Counted from the stretch's first letter, positions 24,405 to 37,679 are shown. The stretch is DNA of 64,000 nucleotides from Cadophora sp. MPI-SDFR-AT-0126 (GCA_020747065.1 JAGMVK010000007.1:2852001-2916000); one strand, 5' to 3'. Translations and numbers: made by a program. The notes: generated by a model from the sequence alone, not told the origin.

Positions 24405-27400
24405 CTAAGTCTCCATCCCCATTGCACGTGTCACGCCTTCGACTGCGGTGTGGTTCTGTCCACCAACATTTGCACCACATTCCGGGCAACGAGCCAGTTC
24501 CATTGGCATCCCACACTCACCGATTGCAAACTGGCCGGAAATCAGCAGATATTGAAAAGCATGAACCCATTAACTTACGGGATGTCCATTCTCGCAGTTA
24601 TACCAATGACCTGAATGACTCGCAATGCCCCTGTAACGACACAATATTACTAAGTGCAGTATCAAGTATGGGAGCAAGAGGGTAGGCAAATAGTAATATT
24701 ATAGGTCTGGTACGAAGGAAACAAGAAGGTAAGGAGCCCTCACAGGAGGAGCGGTCCTATATATACACGAATCTGGTCCGGCTTCCGTCCGGTAATATTC
24801 CGGCTAAACCTGAGTACCCCTATTTCCAGCACTTCCGTCACTTCAACGTTACAGCCCCGAGATCCACTGACCATGGCGGCTTTGATCGCGTCAATTTCCT
24901 CAGCTGTGACTTCTTCATACCATTCTTTCTTCGTTAGACGGATCGACTCCTCGACTGCATTATGCAAGCCTTCAGCGTTGTGAAATGGCTGCTGGCAGAC
25001 TTCCCGAGCCTCCTCCAACAGCTGCTTAGCCATCGCCGTATGATCTGCGGCTTTTTCGAGGTTCTTGTGACCAGAATGGCAGAAGGACTCGAATGAGCGG
25101 GCGATGCTTGCGTAAAATAGTGATGCTTCGACAGCTAGCTTCGGTAGATTCTCGACTTTGCATTCCTCAATGAAGCTTTTGCAGCTCTGAAAGAATGGCA
25201 CTGCAAGTAAGCCAGGAGCTCCGCCAGGGATCTTGATTGGAGACTTGGTAGATACTGATTTCAAGGCCTTAGCGACAATGAATTTGTCATCAAGGATGAC
25301 AAACTCGTTCTTGATCTGAACCATTCGACCACCCATAGTAACTCGACGATCCCGCGGGAGTACTGGTGCAGAGTCCGTGACCGTCATATTTGCCATAAGT
25401 ACATCGACGGTTACAGTAGCCGCAGCGGACTTTCTTGCTGCATGGACTGTAGCTTCATGGAGTTTTTGTGCTGGTTGATGTCTGTCAACCACGCTATTGC
25501 GAAATGCTTTGATGGCGCCGTCAAGCTTCCTGGATTCCGTATCTCGTTCCTTTAATATTCTGGTGATCTCCCATATCTTCGCCTGAGTGAGGCTCGAGGT
25601 CACATGGGATCTGGCTTGTTGAATTGGCCGCATAATCTCCTCTCGAGTTGTCGTGAGACTTCGTTCCAGCGCGGCAACCTGCAGCTCTAATTCCCGAAGC
25701 TCCTCTTTTCCAGTTGTGAGGAACCTTTTGGACATCTCATCAATGACAGCCCTATTAATGACCCTGTTGTATCTCTGTGTAGCGAATTGTCTGACCGGAC
25801 ATTTGCAATCAGGACAGCAAGGCATCAACTGAGCCAAAGTTCCAGACACATCTTTGAGTCCAATGAACTCTCCATACCCGTCAATCTCATAAACTTCTGA
25901 CATACCCAACATTCCATCAAGAGATTCTGCCGTGAAGAAGTGACCACACCCAAGAACAACTATTGGGGTCTCATCAACGTCGATTTCTTCGTATGATTTC
26001 ATCTCAAAGAAGTCGACTCGAGCTTTGGACTTATCGGAACATTGTTGGCAATATCCCTCCGCGCAAACCTCACCACAGACTCCTGGACATTGATGGCCAC
26101 AGGAAAGGGTCTTAGAGCAACGTTGGTTGCACGGCATACGATTGCAAGGCGCTGCGCAGGGCATGTCGCAACCGCTCTCATGTTCGCAGAACCAAGTGCA
26201 AGTCTGCACACACGGTGCACAAGATTGGTGACAACGTAACGTACATCGAGAGTGGGAACATCGAACCTGTATCTGTTAGCATATATCTAAATGGCGATAG
26301 AACATAGGTTCAAAAAGTCTAATCATTTTTCAGGCATTCAAAAACTGCATTTGTCATCAGAAGAGTGATAAATTGGTTGCGTACCTCGCAGGGAGCAAAA
26401 CAGACCCCACAATCCGTGCCATCATGGCATGCGCTTCGACAGGTATGATTGCAAGTACCAGAAGGTCTCCTGCAGATCTTGGTACATTTCTGGTGTTTTA
26501 CGATGGGATTCTCCTCCGGATCCTTGACGTTACATTTTCCACAACTACCTGGGCAGCGATGGCCGCAAGCTAAGTTTGTTCCACAGGCTGTAGGACACTT
26601 GAAAGATGCAGTTGCTACATCTTGAAAACATGGAACTTCAACAGTGTGGTTGCAACCCGGAATTTGCTTCTGGACTCGGACATTGCAGTTGATGCTGCCA
26701 GGATCTTGCGCTCGGTAGCATGGAACGTCATCCTTCAAATGTTCACATGGAAGGCGTACATTGTCCAGCTTCACCATACAAAGGCCACAATCTTCCCCAC
26801 AGGTCTGCTTTTGACAACCGTGGTTGCAGACGGGATGAAGACGTTGACATGGTTGAGGGCATTTGAAAACGTCATGCATACTCTCGGAATGACATCTTGC
26901 AAGACATTTATGGCCGCAGTCGACTAACCGCCGCTCGCAAGGGAGTTGACAGCCTCCCTCAGGGCTAAGTTTCTCGAAGTCGAGTGGCTCCACGGCTTGC
27001 ATCACTGTGTCCATATGTCGAGGGCAACAGAGACCAAAGGCCTTCCCAACCGAATCAGTTGCCTCCATCATGCGGATAACCTGCGACCACATCGGTATAT
27101 TCGAGTACGTATCGGCGTTTCCAATCAGATACATGCCATGTTGTGCGCGGCTGAGTAAAACATTGATGCGATTTGTGGTCTTGAGGAAACCCACTTTCTT
27201 ATCCTTATTACTCCGCACGAGCGAGATGATTATGATCTTGCTTTCTTCGCCTTGAAAATTATCTACCGTTGCGATACGAAGCAATTCGCTCAGTTTCTTC
27301 TTTTCCAGAGGCTTTCGTCTATTTCCAGGGCTTGTATGAGACTCGTCAGTGGCGACTGCATCTTCGTTGAATCCATCTTTCGCAAGCGTCTCTTCATCCC

Positions 27401-30400
27401 GGTCACTAAGCACAATTTCAAAATCACTCCGCATTTTGGTTCGCAGCTTCTGCAATTGTCCCGTGTATGGTGTCAAAACAGCAATGTCACTGCTGTTGTA
27501 GACGCCTTGCCGAACGATATGGCGAACGAGCGCATGTGTCATCTCAACCTCCCAGTCGTTGCTTCGCGACTTCTGATGCCGGTCGGTGTCGGGCGAATCC
27601 TCCATGTTCTGATGATCAAGCCAAAAGACATTTTTCCTCATTCCCACCACGTCAGGCAATTGCCTCGTTGTCTCATGGTCGATCAAGCGTGGGTAAATGG
27701 TTGACCGAATCAAGGTTGAAATCTCGGGTCGCATTCGCCGCTGAACATTCAGTTGAGCCACAGGAAATGGTGGTCTACCTGGCTCTCCCACCGACAGCCG
27801 TTCAAATTGGCTGCGATCGAGCTGATAAGGAGTCCCTTGTTTGCTTTCAAGTGATAGCCCGTGATTGTTGATCTGTGGACGTAATTGTTGGTGATCCCCA
27901 ATCTGAATGAAATGCTCCACTGTAGGAAGCAAGGCGGATATCATATGGGGCTCCATGACTTCCCCGGCTTCTTCGCATATTATTACCTTACAATGTACGC
28001 GCTGAAGGACAGAAATTCTCTTGGCCAGCCCTGTTGTAGTGACCCCAATGACATCTGCGGTTTGGAGCACTCTTCGATCCACCTCGTCATGGATATACTC
28101 TTGTTCTTTATGAATGGCATGACTGTTCTTAACCATCTCAAACAATTCGTCTGTTTTATCGTCGTGGATTTCTTGTACCCAAAATTCTACAAGTCGACGC
28201 CTTTCAGAAGTAGAGAGGCCGTGGACATTTCGACTTGCGTTTTGGACAAGCTCCTGAAGAGTGGTGATAGTCTCGTCCATAGCATTCGTATCATCGATGT
28301 TCTTGCCTTTCGTCCCTTGATTCCAGACCTCGAAAGGTTCTTTTCCCACTGTCTCGAAGCCTTCCTCGTCGAATCGGGAAAACTGAAAGAAAATTCGTGG
28401 ATATCTCCTGCTCAGATGAAACTTGAGGTTGGCCCAGTCTGGTTTTTTCTGGGTAGCATGTAACGAGCCCAAAACAGAACTAATTAGCCGCTCACTAGTT
28501 TCAAGCTCCTCGTACGATTTGGCAACCAAATAGCGCTCGGATTTTGTTTTCGCCTCGCCTTGGGACACGACGCGTAGATTCTTCCCCTCCAGAAGCTTCG
28601 ACTTGCTTTGGCCGCCAATTCGGATAATCTTCTCAATACCAATCTCGATAAGATGCTCAAGGAACTGATCTAGGGCGTGATTGGTGTAGCATCTGCACAA
28701 GGTCAACTACCGACTTCATAACAGGAATTACATCGTGAACTTGCACTACAACTATGGGTCCTAAATTTGCCGTCTCCTCGCAAGCCAACAGAACACTCAT
28801 CAGTTTGACACCAAGGTACGATTTGCCAGTCCCTGGTGGTCCTTGGATGAAAGCAAACTCGCGAGTTAGCGCGGCCATGAGTGCTACGCACTGCCCACGG
28901 TCAAGGGATGTTCGTGCCTCAAGCTCATCAACACTAGTAACATCATCGAGCGAGACTCTGGGGCTGAAGGATAGCCGATCCCCATCCGATTTCAGTATAG
29001 AATCCAAGGGGAAGAGAAAGTCCTGACCCCGGGCATAGAGTGGGGGAAGAATATCAAGCTGCTCAGTAGGCTCAGTGTTGCGGTCTGGCAGAATCCATTG
29101 ACGGAATGGCAAGCGGCCCAAGCGATGCATGTTCTGAAGGTTCTCCAAGATAGGAAGAAATGTGGCGAGTAGAATCCCAGGGAATTCAATCAATGCCCCT
29201 CGTGTGCCCCGGCAGCTCAATTGAATCAGTTTCTCCAGGTCTGACTGATTTCGGGTAGCAAGTTTGGTGACAATGGTCGATATGTGTTCGTGAGAACTAA
29301 GACTGTAAGATGTCTTGGGATCGGTACATTTCTCACTGACTGCGAAAAATAAAAGAGAACTTTTGTGATTGATGATTGAGACAAAACACAGCAAAGAACC
29401 TTCCTCGAGGCGTTTCGAATCTTCCCACCACTTTCGCCTATCAGATGCAGACTTCTTCCGAAGAGCTTGGAGCTGGTTGAACGAAATATGAGCTTCAACA
29501 CCTCGACTTCGGTTGAATGAGACGTAGGCAATGTGGGCTCTTGTATAAGGATATGCTCGCATATCTCCAAGGCTTAGCTTTGAGCTGTCAAGTAAAGTTG
29601 GGTCATCAGTGACAGAGTTGATTAAACCCCCAAGAGCATCCTTCAAGTCCCCGAAGATGTCGTGACGAAGCAGACGAAAATATGTATCAAGGTGCCGTGC
29701 TACAGGGTCGTTGAGGAAATATGGCTGATCGAGATCTGTGCTAGGCAGAAATTCTGGATGATCGCTTCGAATCTCATCTTCCGTAGGAAGAACCTTGATC
29801 TTTGTGATATCCGCGTTTTCATTATCGTGATGTCCTCCTGGCACGACAAGTTGTCGAGGATATGTCGACTTGACCACAGTAGTCGAGACCCCATCGACAC
29901 TCGGAACCTCCACGTCTGCAAGGAGGCCATTTGCACGTGCTATGATAGCCCGAAGCTCACTGCTCAGGCTGCTGACAACTTGGAACGCCAGAGACGTGTC
30001 GTCAATGCCCGTGGCTTCTGCAAGGTTCTGTAATGAGTTGACGAGATCTGAAAGTTCTTCGTTAAAGGCAGCTCGCTGTTCTCGCTTCAGTATCTCTCGT
30101 AGCGAAATTAGCGTCGTGACAAGTGCCTTTTCCACCAAGGCTTTCGAGACATCGGAATCGCAATATGCGTCGGCTAAGCTCGTGCAAAGACGACGAAAGA
30201 AAGGAATTGCCCTGGTTCCATTGCTGCCACTAATGAAGTTGTACAAACTTCCGACGAAAGTATCCACAGATAGACAGTCCACCATGGCTGGATGTGTAAT
30301 TACTGAAAGAAAGGGCTGCGTAAGTGTGACAAAGGTGCCGCACCCATGGCGGTATGATACCATACTCATGAGCGCCTGGATATGCTCACGGCCGAAATTA

Positions 30401-30897
30401 TCCTCTGCATCAAGGTCTCGTGGAAGCATCTGTTTCCAGTCTCGATCCCCGTCGTTCAAAATGTTAAGAGCGCCATTCCATACGAGTTCAATTGTTCTAG
30501 TGTCGTTTGGTATTGGAGACCTTTTGATGAGTCTCTTCCACGAATTATAGTCCTCCCTCTCCTTTTGCTGCTCCGGCGTATCTGCCATTCCTCCATTTTG
30601 CTGTTTGCCGCTGGTCGACAAGTCGTGGGAATAGGCACAGCTATCGCCATATCGGCAATGCTCTCCTTGTTCGATATATCGACAGATTCGAGATCCGCCC
30701 CGCTGGCTAATGCCGCCTCTACCTCTGCTGCTTCCTCTACCTCCTCTACTGCTCCAGTTGGAACTGTCGCCTCTGTTGCCTGTATTCCCTCCTCCCCAAC
30801 TTCTGCCGGGTGTACCGCCAGCCTGCCTGTGTCTTTCTCTACCTCCAAACCCACCTCCAGAGGTCGACCCTCGCCGTTTCTCCCAAGGTGTTGCCAT
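24405..30897 (-). CDS. CCCH zinc finger + SF1 helicase + NF-X1 zinc-finger protein (ZNFX1/Hrr1-like)
   Basis: A protein of about 2,000 residues, starting at the ATG at 30897. Exons: 28745-30897, 26385-28692, 26266 down to about 24.85 kb, 24579-24630 and 24405-24530. The N-terminus is an RGG-rich segment with a CCCH finger (Cys72, Cys81, Cys87, His91). The UPF1-like helicase core shows QGPPGTGKSYLG (Walker A), CYTNHALDQF, IICEEAGEVMEP (motif II), TVDNFQGEESKIII and LLSRAQHGMYLIGN. A cysteine-rich NF-X1-type array follows. The two small last exons encode HWYNCENGHP and FAIGECGMPMELARCPECGA, the C-terminal zinc domain of ZNFX1-type proteins. Members act in RNAi amplification and heterochromatin (fission yeast Hrr1, worm and human ZNFX1), so an RNA-silencing role is likely. 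Intron 1 (28693-28744) appears to be GC-AG. The donor of the third exon is not certain. Confidence 0.93.
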
Positions 30898-33591
30898 CAC
30901 TGTGAAGTACGTCAAAGTTGAAGTTGATTTGCAGTGACTGTTGTCAAAATATAGGTTAAAAATGAAAATTAATGAAGTAGAGACTATAAAGCTGCTTTGA
31001 CAGCTGACTGCAGAACACGCCAGAATGGATCTGCCAAAGCCCGAACACACATTTGAAATCATTGACAACAGCGATCTCCTTCATTGCATGATTGGCTTTT
31101 GTCTTCACCTTGTGCATAGACAGTATGTACGTGGTATCCAATCCTAAGCCAATGATAACGTCCAAGGAAAGAAGCCAAGCCTATCGGTAAACAGCACGGT
31201 CTGAGGTCTGCTAGAATGCAGCCCGATCCATACTCCGCTCTTGTACGACCACAGCAGCCTTGCTACCCACCCCTACATCGGCTGCACATTTTCTCGAGCC
31301 GGACGAGTCAGATCTGAGCCAAGATGAGAAATACGGGACTGACAACAAACTCCAGGAAGTTGGTGCCCGAAAGCGATCCATAAGTATCGGCTCAACGACT
31401 GGGCAAAATATGCCAAAGCACACCATCTCACATACATTGTTGTAATTCTGTCTCAAGTAATCAAGCCACCAATAAGTCCACTACATTTGAGCTCGATTGT
31501 ATCGATATGACAGACCCAAAAAGTTCTCACGTGGCTGCAAAGCGGCATAGGTTATGTTTTGCAAAGATGAAATTTGCTATAGACCATATTGATAACATTG
31601 GAGTTCGAAGGAAACAAAGTTGGTAGCGAGGAAGAAGACAAGAGATACGAGAGTGATTGTACATCAGACCAGCTTGGAGCGTCGTGTGATATGGTTGGAG
31701 TAGCAAATATTTATTGCTTGTGCTGTGCTCACCTAACGAGGCAGTGCGATTAATGCACCAGCAGCCATTGCTGATAGGAAGCATCAGGAGGAAAGAGCAG
31801 GGTATTTAGGAATCAAAGCTTTTGTACAGCTTAACAAGACCCAAGAACAAAAGGGAGGAGTAGATTCCATAGATTCCACTGCGCTACGTCTAGTACTATA
31901 TGCAATTATGGGGGTTGTTTGGCTGGACTGCGGTCAGGATGTTTTTTTTATGATCAGAAACAGCAGACGATGGACCATAGCCTACAATCACAGATGCCGA
32001 AAGCGGCAATACGGACTATGATATCCAGGGGACCAAGCGTGCCATCTAGTCGGACCAGTTTCATGATGGAACCATAAACACAACTTGGCGCCTCGCCCTG
32101 ATGGAGAGTCACTGGGCCTTCTAGCAGGATGGAGCCCATCTCAACTCACAACTCTTACATGGAGCTGATGCATGGTAGCCCAGAAGACGTATCGACTTCG
32201 ACCCACCATACCCTCCAAAAAAAGGCAGTCATTTGTAAACAAGGTTGCTGTTTAAGCTTCACCATCGGATTGTCCGAGCGAGAGATTACACGAGACTTGA
32301 AAACGACGAATGATACCATACAAAATCAAGGAATCTCGTCTACTCCTTCCCTAATGGCCACTTGTGAGGCGATCTAAGACAGTTGCACCAAAATTCGAGG
32401 GGAGATGTGATGTGATATGATGTTCATCCAACTGGATGAAGATTTTTTACTTGGACATTGGAAGTGTGGAGTCACTCGATCCCCTCTCTCCATCTTTTTA
32501 TTCACTCCAACCCACTCGATCTTCCATTCCACAGAATCCTCCTTCCTACCTAAGCCTGAGCCCCCACGCGGAAAATCGAATCGGAATGTTCGCACCGTCA
32601 CGATGCTGGCTGAGATTGAGGCTGAGACTAAAACTCATACCTGTGTGAGACCGAACATTCCAAAGTTCACTCAATATAAACAACAAAAATTCCAGAGCAA
32701 AGAAGACTAATAGGAACCAATCCTTTTTTTTTTTTTTTTTTTTTTTTTTCAAGTCTTCTCCCTTTCCTTCACTTTCTCCTCACTGCTCTTCCCGTTCAAT
32801 ATCGAGCGAACGAGCGAGTGACCGCACAATCTCCAGCTGAGCAAAGGATGTAAATCCACGAACGTTACGCAATACAACGAACAATAATACTCATAACCAG
32901 TCATAACGAAGGGCTTAAAACGTCAGGACGACAGAAATGACTGACTGGCCAGACCAGAGCGTCGACGACGGCTTCGAACGAAGGCGATATAGAACGACCT
33001 CGGAGAGAAAAGAGATTCCTATAGGCCATCGAGCAAGAGATCCATCCTCACTGGAGGCAGACCGTCGACTCAACACAGCTCCACACAAGAATATCACATC
33101 GACAGGCAAGATCATTTAAAGAACAGCAGTGTTATGAATCTTTGTATTCATCCATCGATCGCACCAGTTCCATCAAAACCAGCAGCCATCTAACAACAGC
33201 CTGCCAGCCAGCAGGAAAACAAGTGGCATGTCTTATCCTCGTCTCATCTCATCTCGTCATCTCAATTCCATTCCCAAAGATCAAATCTCTCCCCCGCACC
33301 AGGTTCCCCCATCCATTATTTGCATTAAAACCTCCACGATACCTGATCCTTCAGCTCGTCAAATGCATCATGTCGTCAAGAGAGAGAAAGAAGTTTGAAG
33401 ACCCCGCAGGGCAAAATATGAGCACAAGAAAAGAAGCAAGGGTATTCGCTTTATCCCATCCATCCCGTCCATTACATCCATTACACATCCCGCCCAAATA
33501 TTTTCCGGTCCCTTTTCAATTCCGTATTATGCAGCAGACACGAGTAGAAAATCGATCTTATGCGCAGGGAGAATTAGGTTGGTTGGTTGAT
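30898..33591. other. 2.7 kb intergenic region
   Basis: The left end is the promoter side of the helicase. A short plus-strand open stretch at 31205-31445 (with HFLEPDESDLSQDEKYGTD) looks faintly coding but has no start, splice partner or known domain. A T run of about 25 bases lies near 32725-32749. No gene is called. Confidence 0.5.
32725..32749. repeat. Poly-T tract of about 25 bases
   Basis: An uninterrupted T run that on the minus strand is poly-A. It could be a simple homopolymer or the tail of an old retrocopied element, but no element body is visible next to it. Confidence 0.8.
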
Positions 33592-34864
33592 TTATAGGAC
33601 GAAGGCGGCAAGACCGACGAGACCAGCCATACCGGCCATGGCGGTTTGACGAGCACCACCAGCGGAGGAGGTAGAGGAGGCTCCGGTGGCAGCAGTGGCA
33701 GCCGAGGAAAGGCTAGATGCGACAGAAGCAAGGGAGCTCGAGACCTACGTGATGTTAGAGTGGGTCTCGAATCGGATGTCCAGGAAAACTTACGCTTGCG
33801 CCTGCGGACGAGAGGCTGCTGAGGCCCGAGGTGACGGATGATCCGATGGAGGAGGCAGCAGATCCAGCACCACTGGTGATGGAAGAAGCAGCTGAACCAG
33901 CAGATCCAGTAACACCACCAACAACACCTCCAACACCAGAGAGGGTGGATGAGCCAACTGTGGTCTCGAAGGTCGATGATCCAGAGGTAACGGTGGAGAC
34001 GACAGCAGAGGTTGTAACGGCAGATGAAGATCCACCAGCTCCTCCAGCAGCACCACCAGCGAAGATCGTAGTGGAACCAACAACGGTCGAGAAGGTCGAA
34101 TCACCCGAGGTGACTACGGAAACGATGTCGGATGTGGTAATGGCAGAAGAGGATCCACCAGCTCCACCGGCCTAAAATTGACGTCAGTACAGGTTTGGTC
34201 CACAGAAATTGGGATTCTCACTCCACCAGTGACGGTCGAGGTCTCAGTACCAGTTGGGGAGGTAGCGGTGGTAACAACGGTGGCCGAACCAACTATCCAA
34301 ATGTCAGGTATGTTCCATGCTATGATCATGCTACTATTGACTTACCTCCAGAACCGGTCGCGGTAGCAGATCCACTGACAGCAACACCAGCGGCTAGAAA
34401 ATCATCAGTATTAGGACATTGCATTGTGCGAAAGATACCCACAAGAGCAGTATGCAACACCGTAGGCGATGACGGATGGGGCGACCTCAGCACCACAGGC
34501 AGCGTTGGAGCAGTCGCGGATACCGTATGCGAAGTTGACGTTACCGCAGAGGCAAGCAGCATCGGTGGATGAGCAACCAAGAGATGGAGCAAGACCAAGC
34601 ATGTTGCTGATACAGGTTTGCTGTTTGAAGTCAGCACTGTTCTGGGAGGATGCGCAAACATAGTTTGAGCAAATCGTGGCAGACGAAGGATTGAAAATCA
34701 TTGAACGGCAGATTCGCGCCAGTATTGCCTCAATTGATCTCGACCTGCCACCATTGATAGATAGGAGCCAGGAGGAAACTTACACCACAGGATGGGAGAC
34801 TCTCGAGCTGAGCAACAGCAGTCAAGGCGAATGCGCCGACGGCGATCATGGATGCGGACTTCAT
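33592..34864 (-). CDS. CFEM-domain GPI-anchored cell-surface protein
   Basis: Six exons (34784-34864, 34443-34620, 34346-34393, 34222-34292, 33794-34171, 33592-33744) sum to 302 residues in one frame. Residues 1-18 are a signal peptide. The CFEM domain starts at LPSCGQTC, and its eight cysteines appear in order: LPSC, GQTC, LGC, DAAC, LC, IRDC, AAC and AYC, with Asp in the STDAACLC block that in known CFEM proteins ligates heme iron. A Ser/Thr/Ala/Gly-rich stalk follows, with two tandem units beginning GGAGGSSSA, then a hydrophobic C-terminus (MAGMAGLVGLAAFVL) suitable as a GPI signal. CFEM proteins bind heme or act at the wall, in adhesion or as effectors. The third exon junction uses a GTGGGT donor. 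The family call is firm; the specific role is open. Confidence 0.92.
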
Positions 34865-35056
34865 CTTGACGACTGGTATGGAGAGATACTTTCGTGGGGA
34901 GATTGATTGATGATGGAGCGCGAGTGCTGTCTGCTTGGAGTTGGAAGACGCGGTGGTGATGTGGATGGAGATTGAAGGTGAAGAAGTAGGAGGGAAGAGG
35001 AGAAGATGAAGCTGGGGGAGTTGGCAGATTTGGGGACGAGAGGAAATGGAGCTAAG

Positions 35057-35105
35057 GTAGGTAGGTAGGTAGGTAGCTTGGGCGCCAGCGAGCGAGCGAG
35101 CGAGC
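35057..35105. repeat. GTAG and GCGA tetranucleotide repeats
   Basis: About five GTAG units are followed after a short gap by about five GCGA units, in the upstream region of the CFEM gene. Confidence 0.85.
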
Positions 35106-37653
35106 TTGCTTTTTTGCGGTACAGACGAGGTGGCAGGCAGGCAGGTCAAAGTGACGATGCTCGGACAACCAAACAAGTATAATCTGCCTACTTCCCAATC
35201 AGGCCAAGTTGGCAGTTCAACTTTAAGTCGGTCACTTTAATCACAATGACTGATTGGCTCAATTGCTTTTAGTTGGCGGCGGCATTTGATTGATTTGAAT
35301 GAACTTGATCGTGCACGACCGGGACTATCATAGTCTTGTTACGGCCAGCAATCAAAGACCTGACTACTGCCATCTAGGTGCACAATCTACATCATATCAG
35401 GCCTAGCAAGAAGCAATACTCTTCTCTCTATTTCATATGCGGCGACTCCGTAACCCGTCATCACTGCAGTAGTCATGCCATGTCTCTCTTCACTTTGCTG
35501 GCAGAGCTTCTGCTTTCCTTCCAAGGCATCGTGTCGACTTTGCTGGCCCGTGGATCGCTTGAAAAAATCTTGGAATTGGATCAATTGAGGGGATTCAGAT
35601 ATGACGCTACATATGCATCAACAGGGATCGACCAGGGATCTGACAGGGCACAACAGGGTTATTGAACCTGAAAGCAGTATGGGCTAATACTCTATTTCAG
35701 CAGGGGCGGGTTCCCCAGCCACAGCTGGACCAGGATGTTTACCGCCTGCAGAGATCAGAGGTTAGGTTTGTGAAGAGATGGAGAAGAGAGGAGAGAGGAG
35801 CAGAGTGGAGCAGAGAACAGCGCAGACGTGTAAACACAGGGGAAGACATGAGAGATGAGAAAGAAAATTCCCATCAACTCCAGTCCTCAAGCCACAAGCC
35901 ACAAGCCACAAACCACAAACCCATCATGATTGAATCGAACAATTCGCTCTCACAAGATTTACCCATCATGCCGTCCACCCCTTTACCCCGTCTCCAATCT
36001 CCAAGATACAGGATTTCGAGCACCAACAGCCCAACCAAGGCTTTGTCAATTGCCATCCTGCTATGCTGCCTAGCAACCATCATCTCCACTTGAAACAAGA
36101 TCCCCAGCCACTCACCCGCAGCGCTGACCACTGATACCCATGAACATCGACAGGGGCCACTTCTTGGGCGATGGGGACCCTGACATCACTGGACATCCAG
36201 CCTGGCAGTCACTGGCGAGCCCACTGGCACGGGCCACGATCAGTACCACGCTCAGGGACCTCGACCTGACCTCGACCTACTGTACGATCTCCAGCAGAGC
36301 AGCAGCAGCCTTTGATCTCATTTCATTTCCCCACCAACCAGACCAACCAGTCGCAAGCGACAAACCAAAAACATCAATTCTCCCTCCCTCCCCTTTTCTT
36401 TGAGGGTTCTAGATGCTTTCTGTATTTATCCGTGAGATGAGCATTCAAACGCAATTAAATATCGTCCTGATTCAACAGTTGCACTAAATACAGTACTTAG
36501 GTACACCACAACAGTGACACGCCAACCTCCCCTCTCCTCCACGGGATTGACTTTTTCGTGAAAGCCTGAACTTGAACTGACCATCAAACTTGAACCACTC
36601 AAGTGGAGGCTCCCCAAGCAAAGCCAAAATCAGGTTCACACGTTCACACGCTTCACACGCCAACTCACGCTGTGACGTCTGTTCGCCTCTCCTCTGGCTG
36701 CATCAAGCAAGGATCTCAACCGCACCCAAGCTTTACTACATCCAGGGGCGGGGGTCTGAGACATGGACAGCCCTGCAACTCGGCTCTCCTCCCCAGAACG
36801 CAAACTCTTTTGAACACCACTTCCTCTTCCCGCTATGATTGGTTATAAGCAAGACAACATTCGCAGAGCTTTCCCATGAACGGTTTGGTTTTGTCGTTCA
36901 AGCTTGGATTTTTGGCTTTTGGAACTAGACACTACTTGGGATAGTGAGGGCGAGACATCTGTGAGGTGTGCTGTGCTGTCTTCGGCGAAGCGAGCCCTGT
37001 TGAGCTGAGCTCTGTCGGGAGGCTTGATGGATGGATGAATGAACGAACGCCTCGGAGATGCACCAAACAGTTCGTCCTGCTGCATCTTCAGCTCAGGTCA
37101 GGTACGTACCGGATGATATTGCCCCGATGAAGAAATCTCCAGAGCCTCAGTTTCGTGGAAAGATCCAATTCCAACATCCAAGTGATCTCAAAATCCTAAT
37201 CTAGTCGCACAAAACGATCTCGTCTATCACCAAACCAAATCAAAGCGCCCCCAGATCTCCAAGTCCTTCGCCAAATTAAGGTGCTCACCTCATCTCCCTC
37301 ATCACGCCCCTCAACCAATCACCCCAAACCTGTCACTGTCCCTCACAAAACAGCTGTGGCTGGAGAAACGATAGGCGACGATCTCTTCATTTCCACTTAG
37401 ATCTAGATCTCGACCCGTCTAACCCCAGTCCTCCTCAGCGGGACATGGATTTGAGCCACATCAGCAGTGGCGATGTGATTGTCATTGCTGCTTGAGTGGA
37501 GTCAAAATTGAACTTCCTGCTTTGGAAATTCGAAGCTTCAAGCTGTGAGCAAGAACTTCCGAGCCTGGCTTAGCCAGTCAATGTGTTTTTTCTTGTTTCT
37601 TCGATCCGGCGTTCGAGAAGCTGTGATGTTGCCGGACGGACTTGTCATGGTGG

Positions 37654-37679
37654 TACGCGTTACGCGTTACGCGTTACGC
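37654..37679. repeat. TACGCGT tandem heptamer containing three ACGCGT boxes
   Basis: Three perfect TACGCGT units plus a partial fourth. Each full unit contains ACGCGT, the core bound by MBF-type cell-cycle factors in fungi. No gene start is close, so a regulatory role is doubtful. Confidence 0.6.

Noticed and set aside
27885..28463. 192-codon plus-strand frame opposite the helicase
   Set aside because: Antisense shadow of helicase motifs.
32725..32749. Poly-T tract as the end of a retroelement
   Set aside because: No reverse transcriptase, target-site duplication or SINE-like body is visible beside it.
33831..34175. Acidic Pro/Val-rich plus-strand frame
   Set aside because: Antisense of the Ser/Thr/Ala/Gly stalk of the CFEM protein; its apparent repeats mirror the stalk repeats.
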